A stretch of DNA of 64,000 nucleotides, taken from positions 2,617,397-2,681,396 of the forward strand of contig NZ_DS544873.1 in NCBI RefSeq assembly GCF_000154725.1, written 5' to 3'. The notes below the pieces were generated by a model. The model searched no databases, had not been told where the DNA came from, and saw only the letters and a list, made by a program, of their open reading frames with translations. This document shows positions 27,016 to 36,084 of this stretch, piece by piece. The stretch comes from Kordia algicida OT-1 (GTDB taxonomy: Bacteria; Bacteroidota; Bacteroidia; Flavobacteriales; Flavobacteriaceae). The translations under genes were made by a program, and so were the position numbers. Position 1 is the first letter of the stretch, and the number at the start of each line of letters is the position of its first letter.

Positions 27016-27904
27016 GTTTTAGAATAATCGAGTTTTGTTTCTTTTGATACTTCAATTGTGATGGTAAAGTAATCGATTGCAATGCCATATCCATATCTGT
27101 ATGCGTAAAACTTCCAGTAAAAATCATGGAAGTATCTACATTTTTGGCGTCAACCGTTACATTATACTGTCGTTCAAATTCTTGAATAACTTCTTGTAAA
27201 GGTAAACTTTTAAAAGAACTTTCATTACGAATCCATGAAGGTTCTTTTAGGTTTTCTTTTTCATTGCGGAATTCTTTCCCATTCAGTATCAAATAGCGTT
27301 CTCCAGGCTTCAATACAAGAGTTGTATTGTTGTGCGATACTTGCACGGCGCCTTCATAGCAAAATACTTCAAACAAATTGTCACGTTGTTTTACATTAAA
27401 TTGTGTTCCTAAAACAGTGACAATTCCATCGTCTGTTAGTACGCTAAAGGTGTTTCCTTTTTCGACTTTAAAATACGCTTCACCATCTAAAGTTACTTCG
27501 CGTTTCTCTTTCCAAGAATCTTCATCAAATGACAAACTCGATACAGCATTTAATGTAACTGCAGAAGTGTCTGGTAATTCAACTAATTTTTTATTTGCGG
27601 CAACAGTTTCGAAAGTTGTTAGTGTTGGTAGTGTTGCGTACATATATGTTCCCAATCCAATTACCAAAATTGCAGCAATTCGTAATAATGGTTTGAACCA
27701 CGAAGTAGGTTTAGAGGTGTTTTTTGCAGTAGTTTTTACAGTATTATACGCTGCTTCAACATCAACCTCAGGCGCTTTAAAATACTGTAAGGCATTGTTC
27801 ATTTTTGTCAATTCCTCATAATCGTCAAGCTGTTTAAAAGCTTCCAATTCCTGTGGAGTCAACGCATGATCTAGCCATTTTTGTATTAATTCTTCTCGTT
27901 TCAT
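27008..27904 (-). CDS. FecR family anti-sigma/regulator
   Basis: A 298-residue inner-membrane regulator. The N-terminal ~70 residues are cytoplasmic (MKREELIQKWLDHALTPQEL) and bind the sigma factor. One membrane segment lies at ~72-91 (LLRIAAILVIGLGTYMY). The periplasmic FecR domain (~100-200) has VELPDTSAVTLNAVSSL, EAYFKVEKG and GTQFNVKQRDNLFEV. The C-terminal DUF4974 domain (~225-298) contains LPLQEVIQEFERQYNVTVD. It senses the state of the TonB receptor encoded next and controls the sigma factor encoded upstream. The gene overlaps the receptor gene by 8 bp. Confidence 0.95.
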   Translation of the reverse strand: MKREELIQKWLDHALTPQELEAFKQLDDYEELTKMNNALQYFKAPEVDVEAAYNTVKTTAKNTSKPTSWFKPLLRIAAILVIGLGTYMYATLPTLTTFETVAANKKLVELPDTSAVTLNAVSSLSFDEDSWKEKREVTLDGEAYFKVEKGNTFSVLTDDGIVTVLGTQFNVKQRDNLFEVFCYEGAVQVSHNNTTLVLKPGERYLILNGKEFRNEKENLKEPSWIRNESSFKSLPLQEVIQEFERQYNVTVDAKNVDTSMIFTGSFTHTDMDMALQSITLPSQLKYQKKQNSIILKRD

Positions 27905-28207
27905 AATCGTTACTTATCTATATAACAACTTATTGTCTAAAATTCCCCTATGGAATTGTACATGTTGAATTTTGAATTATTTTTCAATCAAAAATCGTAA
28001 ATCATAAATCCAATCGTCGCTTCGAGTAAAATTTTAGTATAAAATTTTGTATCGAGAAGTACTTTAATACGTTTAGTTTCTAAGTAGATCTCGATACAAA
28101 AAATGTTATCACATTTTCCACTCGATCAGACGTTTAGTGAATTACAAATGTTGAATTTTGAATGCTAAACTTTGAATTATTTTCAATCAAAAATCAACAA
28201 TCGTAAA
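27905..28207. repeat. Repeat-containing gap between fecR and sigma gene
   Basis: Contains an inverted pair GTATCGAGA (28049-28057) / TCTCGATAC (28089-28097). It also has two copies of an AT-rich direct repeat: ATGTTGAATTTTGAA followed by TTTCAATCAAAAATC at 27962-28010 and again at 28148-28212. The second copy runs into the last codons of the sigma gene. No ORF. Confidence 0.6.
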
Positions 28208-28723
28208 TCAAAGCTCCTCAATATCCTGTCGCAATTTGCTCAACGCTCTATAAATACGTTTTTCAACAGCTTTGGTCGAAATGTCTAAAATTGCAGCAAT
28301 TTCCTTATGTTTTTTTCCTTCCACACGATTCATCAAAAAAGCAGTCCGTTCCGATTCTGTCAAATTTGCAATAGCACGTTGTAATTTTTGTAAATATTCT
28401 TGCTCTTGCATTAAAAATTCTGGATTCTCGTTGGTGTGTGATCTCGGTTTTATCTTCTGATGTTGCAATACAACTTTATGATGTTTTACTTCATTTAGCA
28501 TCATATTATTCCCAATTGTAAACACATAACTTTTGGCTTTTCCAGGAGTTACTTTGTTACAATTTTGCCATAATTTTGTAAAAGCTTCCTGTGCCTTATC
28601 TTCAGGATTCAAATAATCACCAAACTTATAGTACAAATACGAATACAAGCTTTGGTAATGTTTTTTAAAAAAAGCAGAAAACATTCCTTCGTTACAAATA
28701 TTATCTTGCAAAGGTTTTGGCAT
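28208..28723 (-). CDS. ECF RNA polymerase sigma factor
   Basis: A 171-residue sigma-70 family factor of the extracytoplasmic-function (FecI-like) type. Region 2 covers ~12-85 (FKKHYQSLYSYLYYKFGD, EDKAQEAFTKLWQNC, AKSYVFTIGNNMMLNEVKH). Region 4 covers ~110-165 (LTESERTAFLMNRVEGKKHK, EIAAILDISTKAVEKRIYRAL), a helix-turn-helix. It should recruit RNA polymerase to its own target promoters when released by the FecR protein encoded downstream. Gap to fecR is 303 bp with repeats, longer than usual for a tight operon. Confidence 0.95.
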   Translation of the reverse strand: MPKPLQDNICNEGMFSAFFKKHYQSLYSYLYYKFGDYLNPEDKAQEAFTKLWQNCNKVTPGKAKSYVFTIGNNMMLNEVKHHKVVLQHQKIKPRSHTNENPEFLMQEQEYLQKLQRAIANLTESERTAFLMNRVEGKKHKEIAAILDISTKAVEKRIYRALSKLRQDIEEL

Positions 28724-28851
28724 TGGAGTTTATTAAATAGTGGGCTAAATGTAAACATAAATTTTTTATAAATAAAGGTGGGAATTTTACCGTTTAAGTT
28801 GTTTTACTAATAGCATACTAAAAAGATAGAGTATCTAAATCTACAAAGTTT

Positions 28852-30861
28852 ATGAATAAAATTGTCTTAATGAAACCTTTAAAAATATTGTTTTTGCTTT
28901 TAGTGATGACACTTTTTTTCTATGCTTGTCAGGAAGAAAATACCGATGTTTCTTCGCCAGATACTACTGAAACTTTAGTAAATAATGCCACGTTACCACG
29001 ATTGATGGAACGTATTACTTTATTAGACGGATCAATAGATAACATGATTGACAATGCGAATTGTTTTACGGTCAATTTGCCCGTTACGGTTTCTATAAAC
29101 GGAACAACAGTTGAAGTAAATAGTACAAATGATTATGCGACAATTGTAGGATTGCTAAATCAGTCAAACGATACTGCGGTTTCAATTTCATATCCAATTA
29201 CCATTACTTTGAGTGATTATTCAGAAATTATCATAGAAAACGAGGAAGTACTTATTTCGCAAATTTCAAACTGTTCAGGACCAAATCAGCCAGACATCGA
29301 CATTGAATGTATTGATTTTCAATATCCGTTTAGCATTGCGGTTTTTGATGTAAATTTTGAAGTGATTGAAACACAAAATATCACAGATGACGAATCGTTG
29401 TTTTATTTCTTGGAAACGCTTTCAAGCGGTGTTGTAGCAAGTATCAACTATCCGATAAGTTTGGTAAATGCTGATGGAACTGTAATTGCTGTCACTAGCA
29501 ATGCGGAGTTGGAAGCGGCGATCGCTGCGGCGGAAAATACTTGTGATGAAGATGATGACAACAATTATAACGATGCCGATTGTACAGCAACACAAGTCAC
29601 AGAGAGTTTGACAGATTGTTTTTGGCGAATTACAAACTTTGCAGGAAATACGCAATTGGAATATGAGTTCTATTTCAATCAAGATGGTTCGTTTACGTTT
29701 TCTTCAGAACCTACAAGTAGTATTGTGCACGAAGGAAACTGGGAAGTAACAACTTCCGATGGGAATTTAGTGTTAGTCGTGACGAATGTTTCCAATGAAA
29801 TTACAGCTTTTAATAATTCGTGGATTATTGATGAATGTACCGAAGATGAATTACAATTACACGCTGGAAGTCAAGAAATTACTTTGACGAAATCTTGTGT
29901 AAACAATACACCTTTTGAGTGTTTTGAAAATATACAAACTACTATTTGTGATGAAGAAAATCCTTTTGATGGTTTTGTAGAAATGAACTTAGTGGAATTA
30001 TTCATTGAAAACATAAGCTGTACACAAGAATACAACTACTCTTTTCATACTACGCAAGCCGATGCAGACGCAAATATATTTGCTTTAATTCCGAATGCTT
30101 ACACGAATACTGCTTCACAAGAAACATTGTATTTACGTATTGAAGATTTGGCAGGCGAATATCAGGTATTTTCCATTACAATTTCGGTAGAAGATTGCTG
30201 TACAAACAATACAGTTCTCACAAATGATATGATTTTGTACATGCCATTTGCCAATCAAACAAAAGATTTAATAAGCAATTGGGAAGCTTCTGGAAACTAC
30301 AATTATGTTTCCGATAGAGCAGGAAATCAAAGTTGTGCCATTGCTTTTGACGGAACAGAAACGATAGAAATTCCGATTACAAACTCCAATCAAATTGTAC
30401 AAGGTGACGCTTTTTCGGTAAGTCTTTGGTTTAAAATGCAAAATACAAATCCTTCCAATTATGAAATTCTATTTCAAAAAGGAAGTGCCGTTAGTGAAGG
30501 TTTTCAAATCAGTGTGTTCGATTTAAATACGCCTGTATTTAGTGATGCAGATTCTGGTTACGGCTTATGGGACGATCCTTGGAATATGGACGCCAATTTA
30601 CCAACAGATACCACCAATTGGCATCATTTGGTAGTTGCGGTTGATGAAAATAATACAGTGCGTTTATACCGTGATGGTGTGCAGCGTAACGAAGATATAA
30701 ATGCCAATATTGATATTGGAAGTACATCATTAACGAATTACATTCTTGGAAATGGTTTTCAAGGACATTTAGATGATTTGCGTGTGTACAAAACGGCATT
30801 GAATCCAAACGAAGTAACAACCTTATTCAATTTGGAAGCAGATTGTAATAATTGTTTATAA
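28852..30861 (+). CDS. LamG-domain lipoprotein with one T9SS-type module
   Basis: A 669-residue lipoprotein. The signal sequence is followed by lipobox FYAC (Cys26 from ATG 28852; Cys20 from the alternative start 28870). Residues ~40-230 hold two similar beta domains with TFTVNLPVTVSINGTTV-like and YPFSIAVFDVNFEVIE strands. Residues ~243-350 resemble a lipocalin-like fold (DCFWRITNFAG ... LVLVVTNVSN). Residues ~362-445 are one copy of the CDEENPFDGF...HTTQADADANIFAL...LYLRIED module found tandemly in the T9SS proteins at the start of the window. The C-terminal ~200 residues form a LamG/concanavalin-like domain: FSVSLWFKMQN, NWHHLVVAVDENN and HLDDLRVYKTALNPNEV. Probably glycan- or ligand-binding on the cell surface (inference). 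Confidence 0.85.
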   Translation: MNKIVLMKPLKILFLLLVMTLFFYACQEENTDVSSPDTTETLVNNATLPRLMERITLLDGSIDNMIDNANCFTVNLPVTVSINGTTVEVNSTNDYATIVGLLNQSNDTAVSISYPITITLSDYSEIIIENEEVLISQISNCSGPNQPDIDIECIDFQYPFSIAVFDVNFEVIETQNITDDESLFYFLETLSSGVVASINYPISLVNADGTVIAVTSNAELEAAIAAAENTCDEDDDNNYNDADCTATQVTESLTDCFWRITNFAGNTQLEYEFYFNQDGSFTFSSEPTSSIVHEGNWEVTTSDGNLVLVVTNVSNEITAFNNSWIIDECTEDELQLHAGSQEITLTKSCVNNTPFECFENIQTTICDEENPFDGFVEMNLVELFIENISCTQEYNYSFHTTQADADANIFALIPNAYTNTASQETLYLRIEDLAGEYQVFSITISVEDCCTNNTVLTNDMILYMPFANQTKDLISNWEASGNYNYVSDRAGNQSCAIAFDGTETIEIPITNSNQIVQGDAFSVSLWFKMQNTNPSNYEILFQKGSAVSEGFQISVFDLNTPVFSDADSGYGLWDDPWNMDANLPTDTTNWHHLVVAVDENNTVRLYRDGVQRNEDINANIDIGSTSLTNYILGNGFQGHLDDLRVYKTALNPNEVTTLFNLEADCNNCL

Positions 30862-30907
30862 GAAATAAAAATTAAGTGTTTATTTAAGTTAGTTTAGTGA
30901 CTTAGTT

Positions 30908-30945
30908 AAAAGCTGTCTTTTGTTGAATTAGGGCAGCTTTTTTTT
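30908..30945 (+). terminator. Terminator after LamG lipoprotein gene
   Basis: AAAGCTG (30908-30914) pairs with CAGCTTT (30934-30940) and is followed by a run of T. Confidence 0.7.
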
Positions 30946-31055
30946 AGTAAAACTCAACTTTGAAAAGTCTGAAAGACGCATTAAAAATTGTTAGTTGAAC
31001 TAATCTCGTTGCAGAACGGAATCTGCTGAAATGGTAAATTATTTTATCTTAACAT

Positions 31056-31721
31056 TTATCCAGAAACTTTTTCCAATAATTCTTTTGCTTCTTGTACAGC
31101 GATAATTTTTTGATCAATTTCTTCCATAAGATTGTCTTCTGCTTTAGAATCTATCTTTTTTCGTTTGGAACCTGCTTTTGCCATTTCCTGTTTGTAAGCT
31201 TCAAGTGTGGTAAGCTCTACGTTGTCTCGTTGTAATGCTTCGGCAACTCGTATATTAAAGCGTCCAATTTCAGGAGTCATTTTGATAAACGTAGGCGAAA
31301 AGAATTTCTCTTTTACAACTTCCCAGTACGCTTCTGGATCGGTTTCTCTATCTGGAAACTCAATCTTTTCAGAACGTAAATTATTCAAACGCTTCTTTTC
31401 TACATAATACATGAACCCTAATAACAAGCCAACGAACCCAATAAATATTCCGAAAGTCACGCCAATTCCTGTCCATCCATATCTTCCATAAGTCACAATA
31501 AATGGCAACGGAATGCTTAACAACCACATTGGTATAAAAAACAGACGTCCTACAGTTCCTGAAGCTTTTCCGATGAAGGAAGCGACAAGAATCATCCAAC
31601 TGATGCAGATGATTAGTATATCATCGTTCATTCCTCCAAAATAATAAATACCTAAAAACGGAAGTGACAATAAAGCAGAAAGTAATGCAATAAGAATGGC
31701 ATCTAAGTTGAAAATAATCAT
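31056..31721 (-). CDS. Membrane protein of unknown function
   Basis: A 221-residue inner-membrane protein with four hydrophobic segments in the first ~115 residues: LDAILIALLSALLSLPFLGIYY, ILIICISWMILVASFI, LFFIPMWLLSIPLPFIV and IGVTFGIFIGFVGLLLGFMYY, each written without its neighbours. The C-terminal half is soluble, charged and helical (WEVVKEKFFSPTF, ALQRDNVELTTLEAYKQEM, KELLEKVSG). No family recognised. It stands alone between a terminator and a repeat-rich gap. Confidence 0.72.
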   Translation of the reverse strand: MIIFNLDAILIALLSALLSLPFLGIYYFGGMNDDILIICISWMILVASFIGKASGTVGRLFFIPMWLLSIPLPFIVTYGRYGWTGIGVTFGIFIGFVGLLLGFMYYVEKKRLNNLRSEKIEFPDRETDPEAYWEVVKEKFFSPTFIKMTPEIGRFNIRVAEALQRDNVELTTLEAYKQEMAKAGSKRKKIDSKAEDNLMEEIDQKIIAVQEAKELLEKVSG

Positions 31722-31863
31722 GGGAATACAGTTTTTATTTCCTAAATGTAATAGATAATTTTATGGCATGCAATGCTTTTACTTTATTAAGTTCATAAAA
31801 TTTCGGCTTTACTTCAAGAATATCTCAGCTTCTTTCTGTGTAACGTGTTTGTTATATATACCT

Positions 31864-31897
31864 GCGTTAAGGATAGTTGAAAGTTACCATGTAACGC
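31864..31897 (+). repeat. Short copy of the GCGTTAAGGAT element
   Basis: GCGTTA (31864-31869) pairs with TAACGC (31892-31897). The bases TGCGTTAAGGAT are identical to the opening of the element upstream of uvrB at 15637-15648. The interior is only 22 bases and contains GTTAC-CAT-GTAAC. It looks like a reduced copy. Confidence 0.4.
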
Positions 31898-31939
31898 GGA
31901 TAGCCATACCTATTGACTTTTTGAGTTAAATATGCAAAA

Positions 31940-32134
31940 ATGGCTTCAATCTCAGTATTCACCTGTATTTTTCTTATTTTGACAAATACAAGTTTTATGT
32001 ATAAGCTTAGTGATATTTTACAAAACGAATACGTTATCGAATACAGTTTGAAAGGAAAAGATTATTCAGAATCGAAAATTTATGATGCACTAAGAGATTT
32101 AAACAAATGTTTGTACGTTAAACGAACAAGGTAA
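31940..32134 (+). pseudogene. Possible remnant of a tyrosine recombinase N-terminus
   Basis: A 64-codon ORF; the convincing part starts at the internal ATG 31997. The stretch YSESKIYDALRDLNKCLYV resembles the start of flavobacterial phage integrases, which often read KIYDA-x-GDL-x-KRWYVYFSFRNP. Here the Gly and the Arg-Trp are changed and the frame stops after 11 more codons. The surrounding gap has no other coding signal and contains mobile-element debris just downstream. I judge it a decayed fragment; the resemblance is from memory and weak. Confidence 0.28.
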
Positions 32135-32184
32135 ATAGACAGCCATCTATTTACAAAGATGAAAATCGTTTTAAAACTAAAGCT

Positions 32185-32311
32185 GACTGTCTAAAAAGTA
32201 CAGATTTCGTCAAACCGAACTTGATTCGCTTCTTTATAACACTTAAAAATCAGCATATTGAGATTATGAATTAAGCTCAGGATGGCGTCTTTGAAGACTT
32301 TTAAGACAGTC
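32185..32311. mobile_element. 127-bp MITE-like element with internal dispersed repeat
   Basis: Terminal inverted repeats GACTGTCTAAAAAGT (32185-32199) and ACTTTTAAGACAGTC (32297-32311) match at 14 of 15 bases and resemble IS ends of the GACTGTCT type. The interior (about 32208-32289) looks like a decayed copy of the dispersed palindromic sequence common in Bacteroidota genomes, with CCGAACTTGATTC on the left and GAATTAAGCTCAGGATGGCG on the right. No ORF inside and no clear target duplication. Confidence 0.5.
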
Positions 32312-32393
32312 TCTTTAATTATTTTTTTCTATAAAAATTAACGGTTTTTTTGAACAGATCAATACTAAGTAAGATTTAAATACAAAATATTAT

Positions 32394-32434
32394 AAAACAT
32401 CAAGAATTGAATCATGTTTAATTCTTGATGTTTT
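32394..32434 (-). terminator. Strong terminator after T9SS type A gene
   Basis: A 15-bp perfect stem: AAAACATCAAGAATT (32394-32408) with AATTCTTGATGTTTT (32420-32434), loop 11 nt. It lies 16 bp after the stop codon of the minus-strand gene and could work in both directions. Confidence 0.8.
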
Positions 32435-32449
32435 AATTGGACGATAAAC

Positions 32450-35227
32450 TTACTTTTTTAAGACTTTTATACTAGTATTTCCTTTTGTTGTTTCTATGTT
32501 TAAAATATATAATCCGGCAGGAAAGCTAGCAATAGCAACCTGATTTATATTTTGTGTTTGTAAAACAACCTGTCCTATAGTGTTTAGTACTTTAATATTT
32601 GTAATATTTTCGTCCGTTTTTAAATATATTGAACCAGTAGTTGGGTTTGGATATGCTATAACAGAAACTGTAGCAGCTTCTAGCTCGTTGACATTTAATG
32701 GTGTTGAGTTGAATTCATACGCTCCAAGATCTACAGTAGTGTTGGCAAAGCGAGCGTTTCCTGATATATCTATATTTCCAAATAAATTTGCGTCATAAAA
32801 GGAATTTGTTCCCTGATCAATTACTGCTGTAGAAGCACTTGTAGGCTTGTAGTTTGTATCCAAATTAGGATTTGCTACGCTGATATTAAAACCGTCAGCA
32901 TCAACATTCGCAGTGTATGGATATATACTCGGCATTACGCAATTATCAATATTCAAATCTCCAAAATTTCCTTCAGTTGTTTTCGAATTGTCAAAAACAA
33001 TATCACTTACCGAAGACGTATTGTACAAGTTATTATGGAAGATAGAGTTATGAACGTTTACAATATTATTTAAAGAACCTGTTGCACTAATGTTAATAAG
33101 TTGCTTTAAAGTTGTAGAAGGAAAAAAGTTTATATTATCTACAAAAGTTGAATTGACAATTGTACTGTTCATTGTTGATGTGCCTGTTCTTCTAAACCAA
33201 ATCGCACCGAAGTCTGAAGGGCACTGATTTCCAACAAATTCAAAGTTGACAAAGTTTGCTGTAATATTGTTTGAGTTTGACGATTGCATCAATAAAATTC
33301 CTGTATTTCCATTAGTAGCATTATTTTTTACAGAAACATTGATAAAGTTTATGGTTCCATTAAAGTTTCTGTAATCCATTACCAAACCACTAGAATAATG
33401 TTCTTGAATGATGGTGTTTTTCAAGGTAAAGTTGTTCGTGGTGTTTGATTGAAAATCGATGGCAGGGTTTTTACTGCCTGAATGTCCATTTTGAATAATG
33501 AAACCATCTATAGTTACAAAACTTGCGCCTATATATACCAATTGTGCTAAGTTGTCTGTTCTGTTTGTAAATTGATCATCATATATATCGTCACCATTTA
33601 CATCACCAGAAATAATTGTAGCATTTGTGGTGTGAATTAATGAAAAATCTCTGTCATTTTCATCTGTTTCTGTTCCGTTAAAACCACCAATAAGCTTCAC
33701 AGAAGCATCTGCAATTGTGTATGCGCCTGTTGTTGGCTTGTATGTGCCTGCTTTTACAAATATTTTTGAGCCAGCACTCACACTTGTAGAGTTTACCGCA
33801 TCATAAATTGTAGTGTACGCATCTGCCCAACTCGTTCCGTCATTGTTTCCTGTAGCCGAAGCATCTACATAAATAGTTGCTGCCGGAGCTGGTAATGATA
33901 AATTAGCAATATTTCCAGGCCCTGTAAACATTGCGGTATTTGCATATTGAATAGCTCCTAAGCCAATAATGGTTCCGCTAGAATAAAATCGTGCATTTTG
34001 ATAACAGTCTGTAAATGGTAGTTCATTGGTATTGTAGGCACTACCACTTGCGGTTCCTGTTTGTCTGTACGCTGGTAGTGGTGCAAAATTTCCTGTAGAA
34101 ATATCTTCAAAAGGACTTTCATTTAATGCAATTGAATTTGGCACCGTATACGTTGGAGCGAAATCGAGCGCATTTGTGCTTCCAAAATCAATACTTGCGG
34201 TGCTAGCTGTAGCAGTTCCTACAAATTCGTTGGTTCCTGTGTTGTTGTAATAAATATTGTTATACCACCAACCATCAACAGTACCCGAAGTACGTTCTAA
34301 ACGAATACAACTTGCTAATGAAGCTGCAACTCCTGTTCCTTCTTGATTTAATGAAAGTGTGTTATTGGAAAACCTAACCGTTAATCCTTGTGCGCCATTT
34401 GAAATAAAACGTGCAACACTTCCAGAATATCCAGCATCTGTTACTTTGTTAGCAATGAATAAATTGTTGACAATATAAATTTCTGTGAATTGACTAAAGT
34501 TTCGGTATTCAAATGCATATCCTACTTGCGAAACGTTTTCATCCATGATACTATTTAGTAAGTAAAAATTCTTTGTCGGATTTGTAGAAGTTCCCGAATT
34601 ATCTAAGGAACGCATGTCTAATGCAGGACGAGAAGCTGCATAGTTTCTTGAAAAACGACAATTTTGAATGGTGATCTTCTTTTGTGTATATCCTGTTTGT
34701 GGATGTGGAAAACTGTGAAAAGCACTTCCTCCATACGAATGGATTAAGTTGATTCTATCAATTATAATTTCTGCATTTACGTGATCTAGTGTGGTTGCTC
34801 CTACAGTAGTAGGTTCAATTTGTAAGATGCGATTTGCGTTATCTGTTTTATTTGCTGATGTTGCGCTAGGAACTTCATTGAGGTCATCACCATTGATGTC
34901 ACCAGATAAATACACAGGATGTAACCAAGGATCAGTACTTCTGTCTGCTCTTGTAATTTCAGTACCATCAAAGCCTCCATAAATATTCACGCCATATTGA
35001 TTTAGAAATGGTGTTGATGCGTTTATAGGTTTGTACGTTCCTTCTGCAATCCAGATTTCTGCACCCGCAGTTGTTGTATTGGTCAGTGCGTTGTGTAAAG
35101 AGTTGTAGGCATTTGTCCAACTTGTTCCGTCGTTACTTCCTGTAGCATCAATATCTACATAGACAACTGTTTGTGCTTGCGAAACAGTAAATACCAAAAG
35201 GAGAAATAATAATAGTATTTTTTTCAT
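32450..35227 (-). CDS. T9SS type A beta-helix protein (choice-of-anchor Q like)
   Basis: A secreted protein of 925 residues. Signal peptide KKILLLFLLLVFTVSQAQ. Two tandem copies of a parallel beta-helix domain follow. Each begins with the same block: YVDIDATGSNDGTSWTNAY (~23-41) in the first and YVDASATGNNDGTSWADAY (~450) in the second, then GTYKP and YGGFDGTE or GGFNGTE. This opening is typical of surface right-handed beta-helix proteins. The last ~75 residues are a type A sorting domain: VIAYPNPTTGSIYLK, IKVLNTIGQVVLQ, FPAGLYILNI and the end SIKVLKK. T9SS should carry it across the outer membrane. Possibly polysaccharide-binding or -cleaving; no catalytic residues can be assigned. Confidence 0.9.
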   Translation of the reverse strand: MKKILLLFLLLVFTVSQAQTVVYVDIDATGSNDGTSWTNAYNSLHNALTNTTTAGAEIWIAEGTYKPINASTPFLNQYGVNIYGGFDGTEITRADRSTDPWLHPVYLSGDINGDDLNEVPSATSANKTDNANRILQIEPTTVGATTLDHVNAEIIIDRINLIHSYGGSAFHSFPHPQTGYTQKKITIQNCRFSRNYAASRPALDMRSLDNSGTSTNPTKNFYLLNSIMDENVSQVGYAFEYRNFSQFTEIYIVNNLFIANKVTDAGYSGSVARFISNGAQGLTVRFSNNTLSLNQEGTGVAASLASCIRLERTSGTVDGWWYNNIYYNNTGTNEFVGTATASTASIDFGSTNALDFAPTYTVPNSIALNESPFEDISTGNFAPLPAYRQTGTASGSAYNTNELPFTDCYQNARFYSSGTIIGLGAIQYANTAMFTGPGNIANLSLPAPAATIYVDASATGNNDGTSWADAYTTIYDAVNSTSVSAGSKIFVKAGTYKPTTGAYTIADASVKLIGGFNGTETDENDRDFSLIHTTNATIISGDVNGDDIYDDQFTNRTDNLAQLVYIGASFVTIDGFIIQNGHSGSKNPAIDFQSNTTNNFTLKNTIIQEHYSSGLVMDYRNFNGTINFINVSVKNNATNGNTGILLMQSSNSNNITANFVNFEFVGNQCPSDFGAIWFRRTGTSTMNSTIVNSTFVDNINFFPSTTLKQLINISATGSLNNIVNVHNSIFHNNLYNTSSVSDIVFDNSKTTEGNFGDLNIDNCVMPSIYPYTANVDADGFNISVANPNLDTNYKPTSASTAVIDQGTNSFYDANLFGNIDISGNARFANTTVDLGAYEFNSTPLNVNELEAATVSVIAYPNPTTGSIYLKTDENITNIKVLNTIGQVVLQTQNINQVAIASFPAGLYILNIETTKGNTSIKVLKK

Positions 35228-35330
35228 AATAATTGTTTTACTTCATTTAATTTGAAAGCAAAACAACTAATGATAGCACTGTTTACAAGTTACATTTTTC
35301 TAAATACGTTCAATTTTTTTCTAAATGAAT

Positions 35331-36083
35331 TTACAGGAATGTTTCTTTTACAATAGTAATGAATTGTTCCTTTTTAGATTTGGAAATAGGAATGCGTTTT
35401 TGGTTGTTCATCAGTAAAAAATCACCTTCTTCTTTGATGAGTTCATCTACATATTTTAAATTGATTAAATACGATCGGTGACATTTAAAAAACATGGCAT
35501 TTTCTTTTAATTGTGAGACAAAATGCTTCAATGGTTTACAAATAGTTTTTGTTTTTCCACTTTTGAGTTGCACATTGGTGTACATGCTATCAGCTTCAAA
35601 ATAAATAATGTCTTCATGAGAAGCAAACATAATTCCTTTAGGAATTTCTAAAGCAATTTTATTAATTGAAATTTGTTGTAAAGAAGTTCTAAGTTTGTCA
35701 AATTGCTGAGTTAAGTTACTCGTTTCAATAGCTCCTTGCGCTTTTAATACTGAGTTTTTTAATTCTTGCGTATCAATTGGTTTTAGAAGGTAATCAATTG
35801 CAGCAATTTTAAAAGCTTCAATTGCATATTGATTATACGCGGTGACAAAAATGATCTTAAAGTTTATAGGCTCATCAAAATAATCTAAAATGTCTAATCC
35901 TGACTGGTTGGGCATTTCAATATCTAAAAAAACTAATTCTGGTTGTTCTTTTTTAATCATGGAAACTCCTAAAGCTAAGTCAGAAGCTTCTAGAATTTGA
36001 TGTATTTGTGGACAATATTCTGTGATTAATTGCAATAATAAATGTCTTGCGCGTTTTTCATCGTCAATAATTACTGCTTTCAT
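35331..36083 (-). CDS. LytTR-family response regulator
   Basis: A 250-residue response regulator. The receiver domain spans ~1-118: acidic pair IDDEKR at the start, phospho-acceptor Asp in ELVFLDIEMPNQSG, the conserved Thr/Ser in IIFVTAYNQYA and Lys in YLLKPID. The LytTR DNA-binding domain spans ~150-247 (FEADSMYTNVQLKSGK, FFKCHRSYLINLKYVDEL). It is the partner of the histidine kinase encoded 1 bp upstream and should bind direct repeats in target promoters. The nearest possible target is the T9SS beta-helix gene that follows on the same strand, 104 bp away. Confidence 0.95.
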   Translation of the reverse strand: MKAVIIDDEKRARHLLLQLITEYCPQIHQILEASDLALGVSMIKKEQPELVFLDIEMPNQSGLDILDYFDEPINFKIIFVTAYNQYAIEAFKIAAIDYLLKPIDTQELKNSVLKAQGAIETSNLTQQFDKLRTSLQQISINKIALEIPKGIMFASHEDIIYFEADSMYTNVQLKSGKTKTICKPLKHFVSQLKENAMFFKCHRSYLINLKYVDELIKEEGDFLLMNNQKRIPISKSKKEQFITIVKETFL

Positions 36084-36084
36084 A

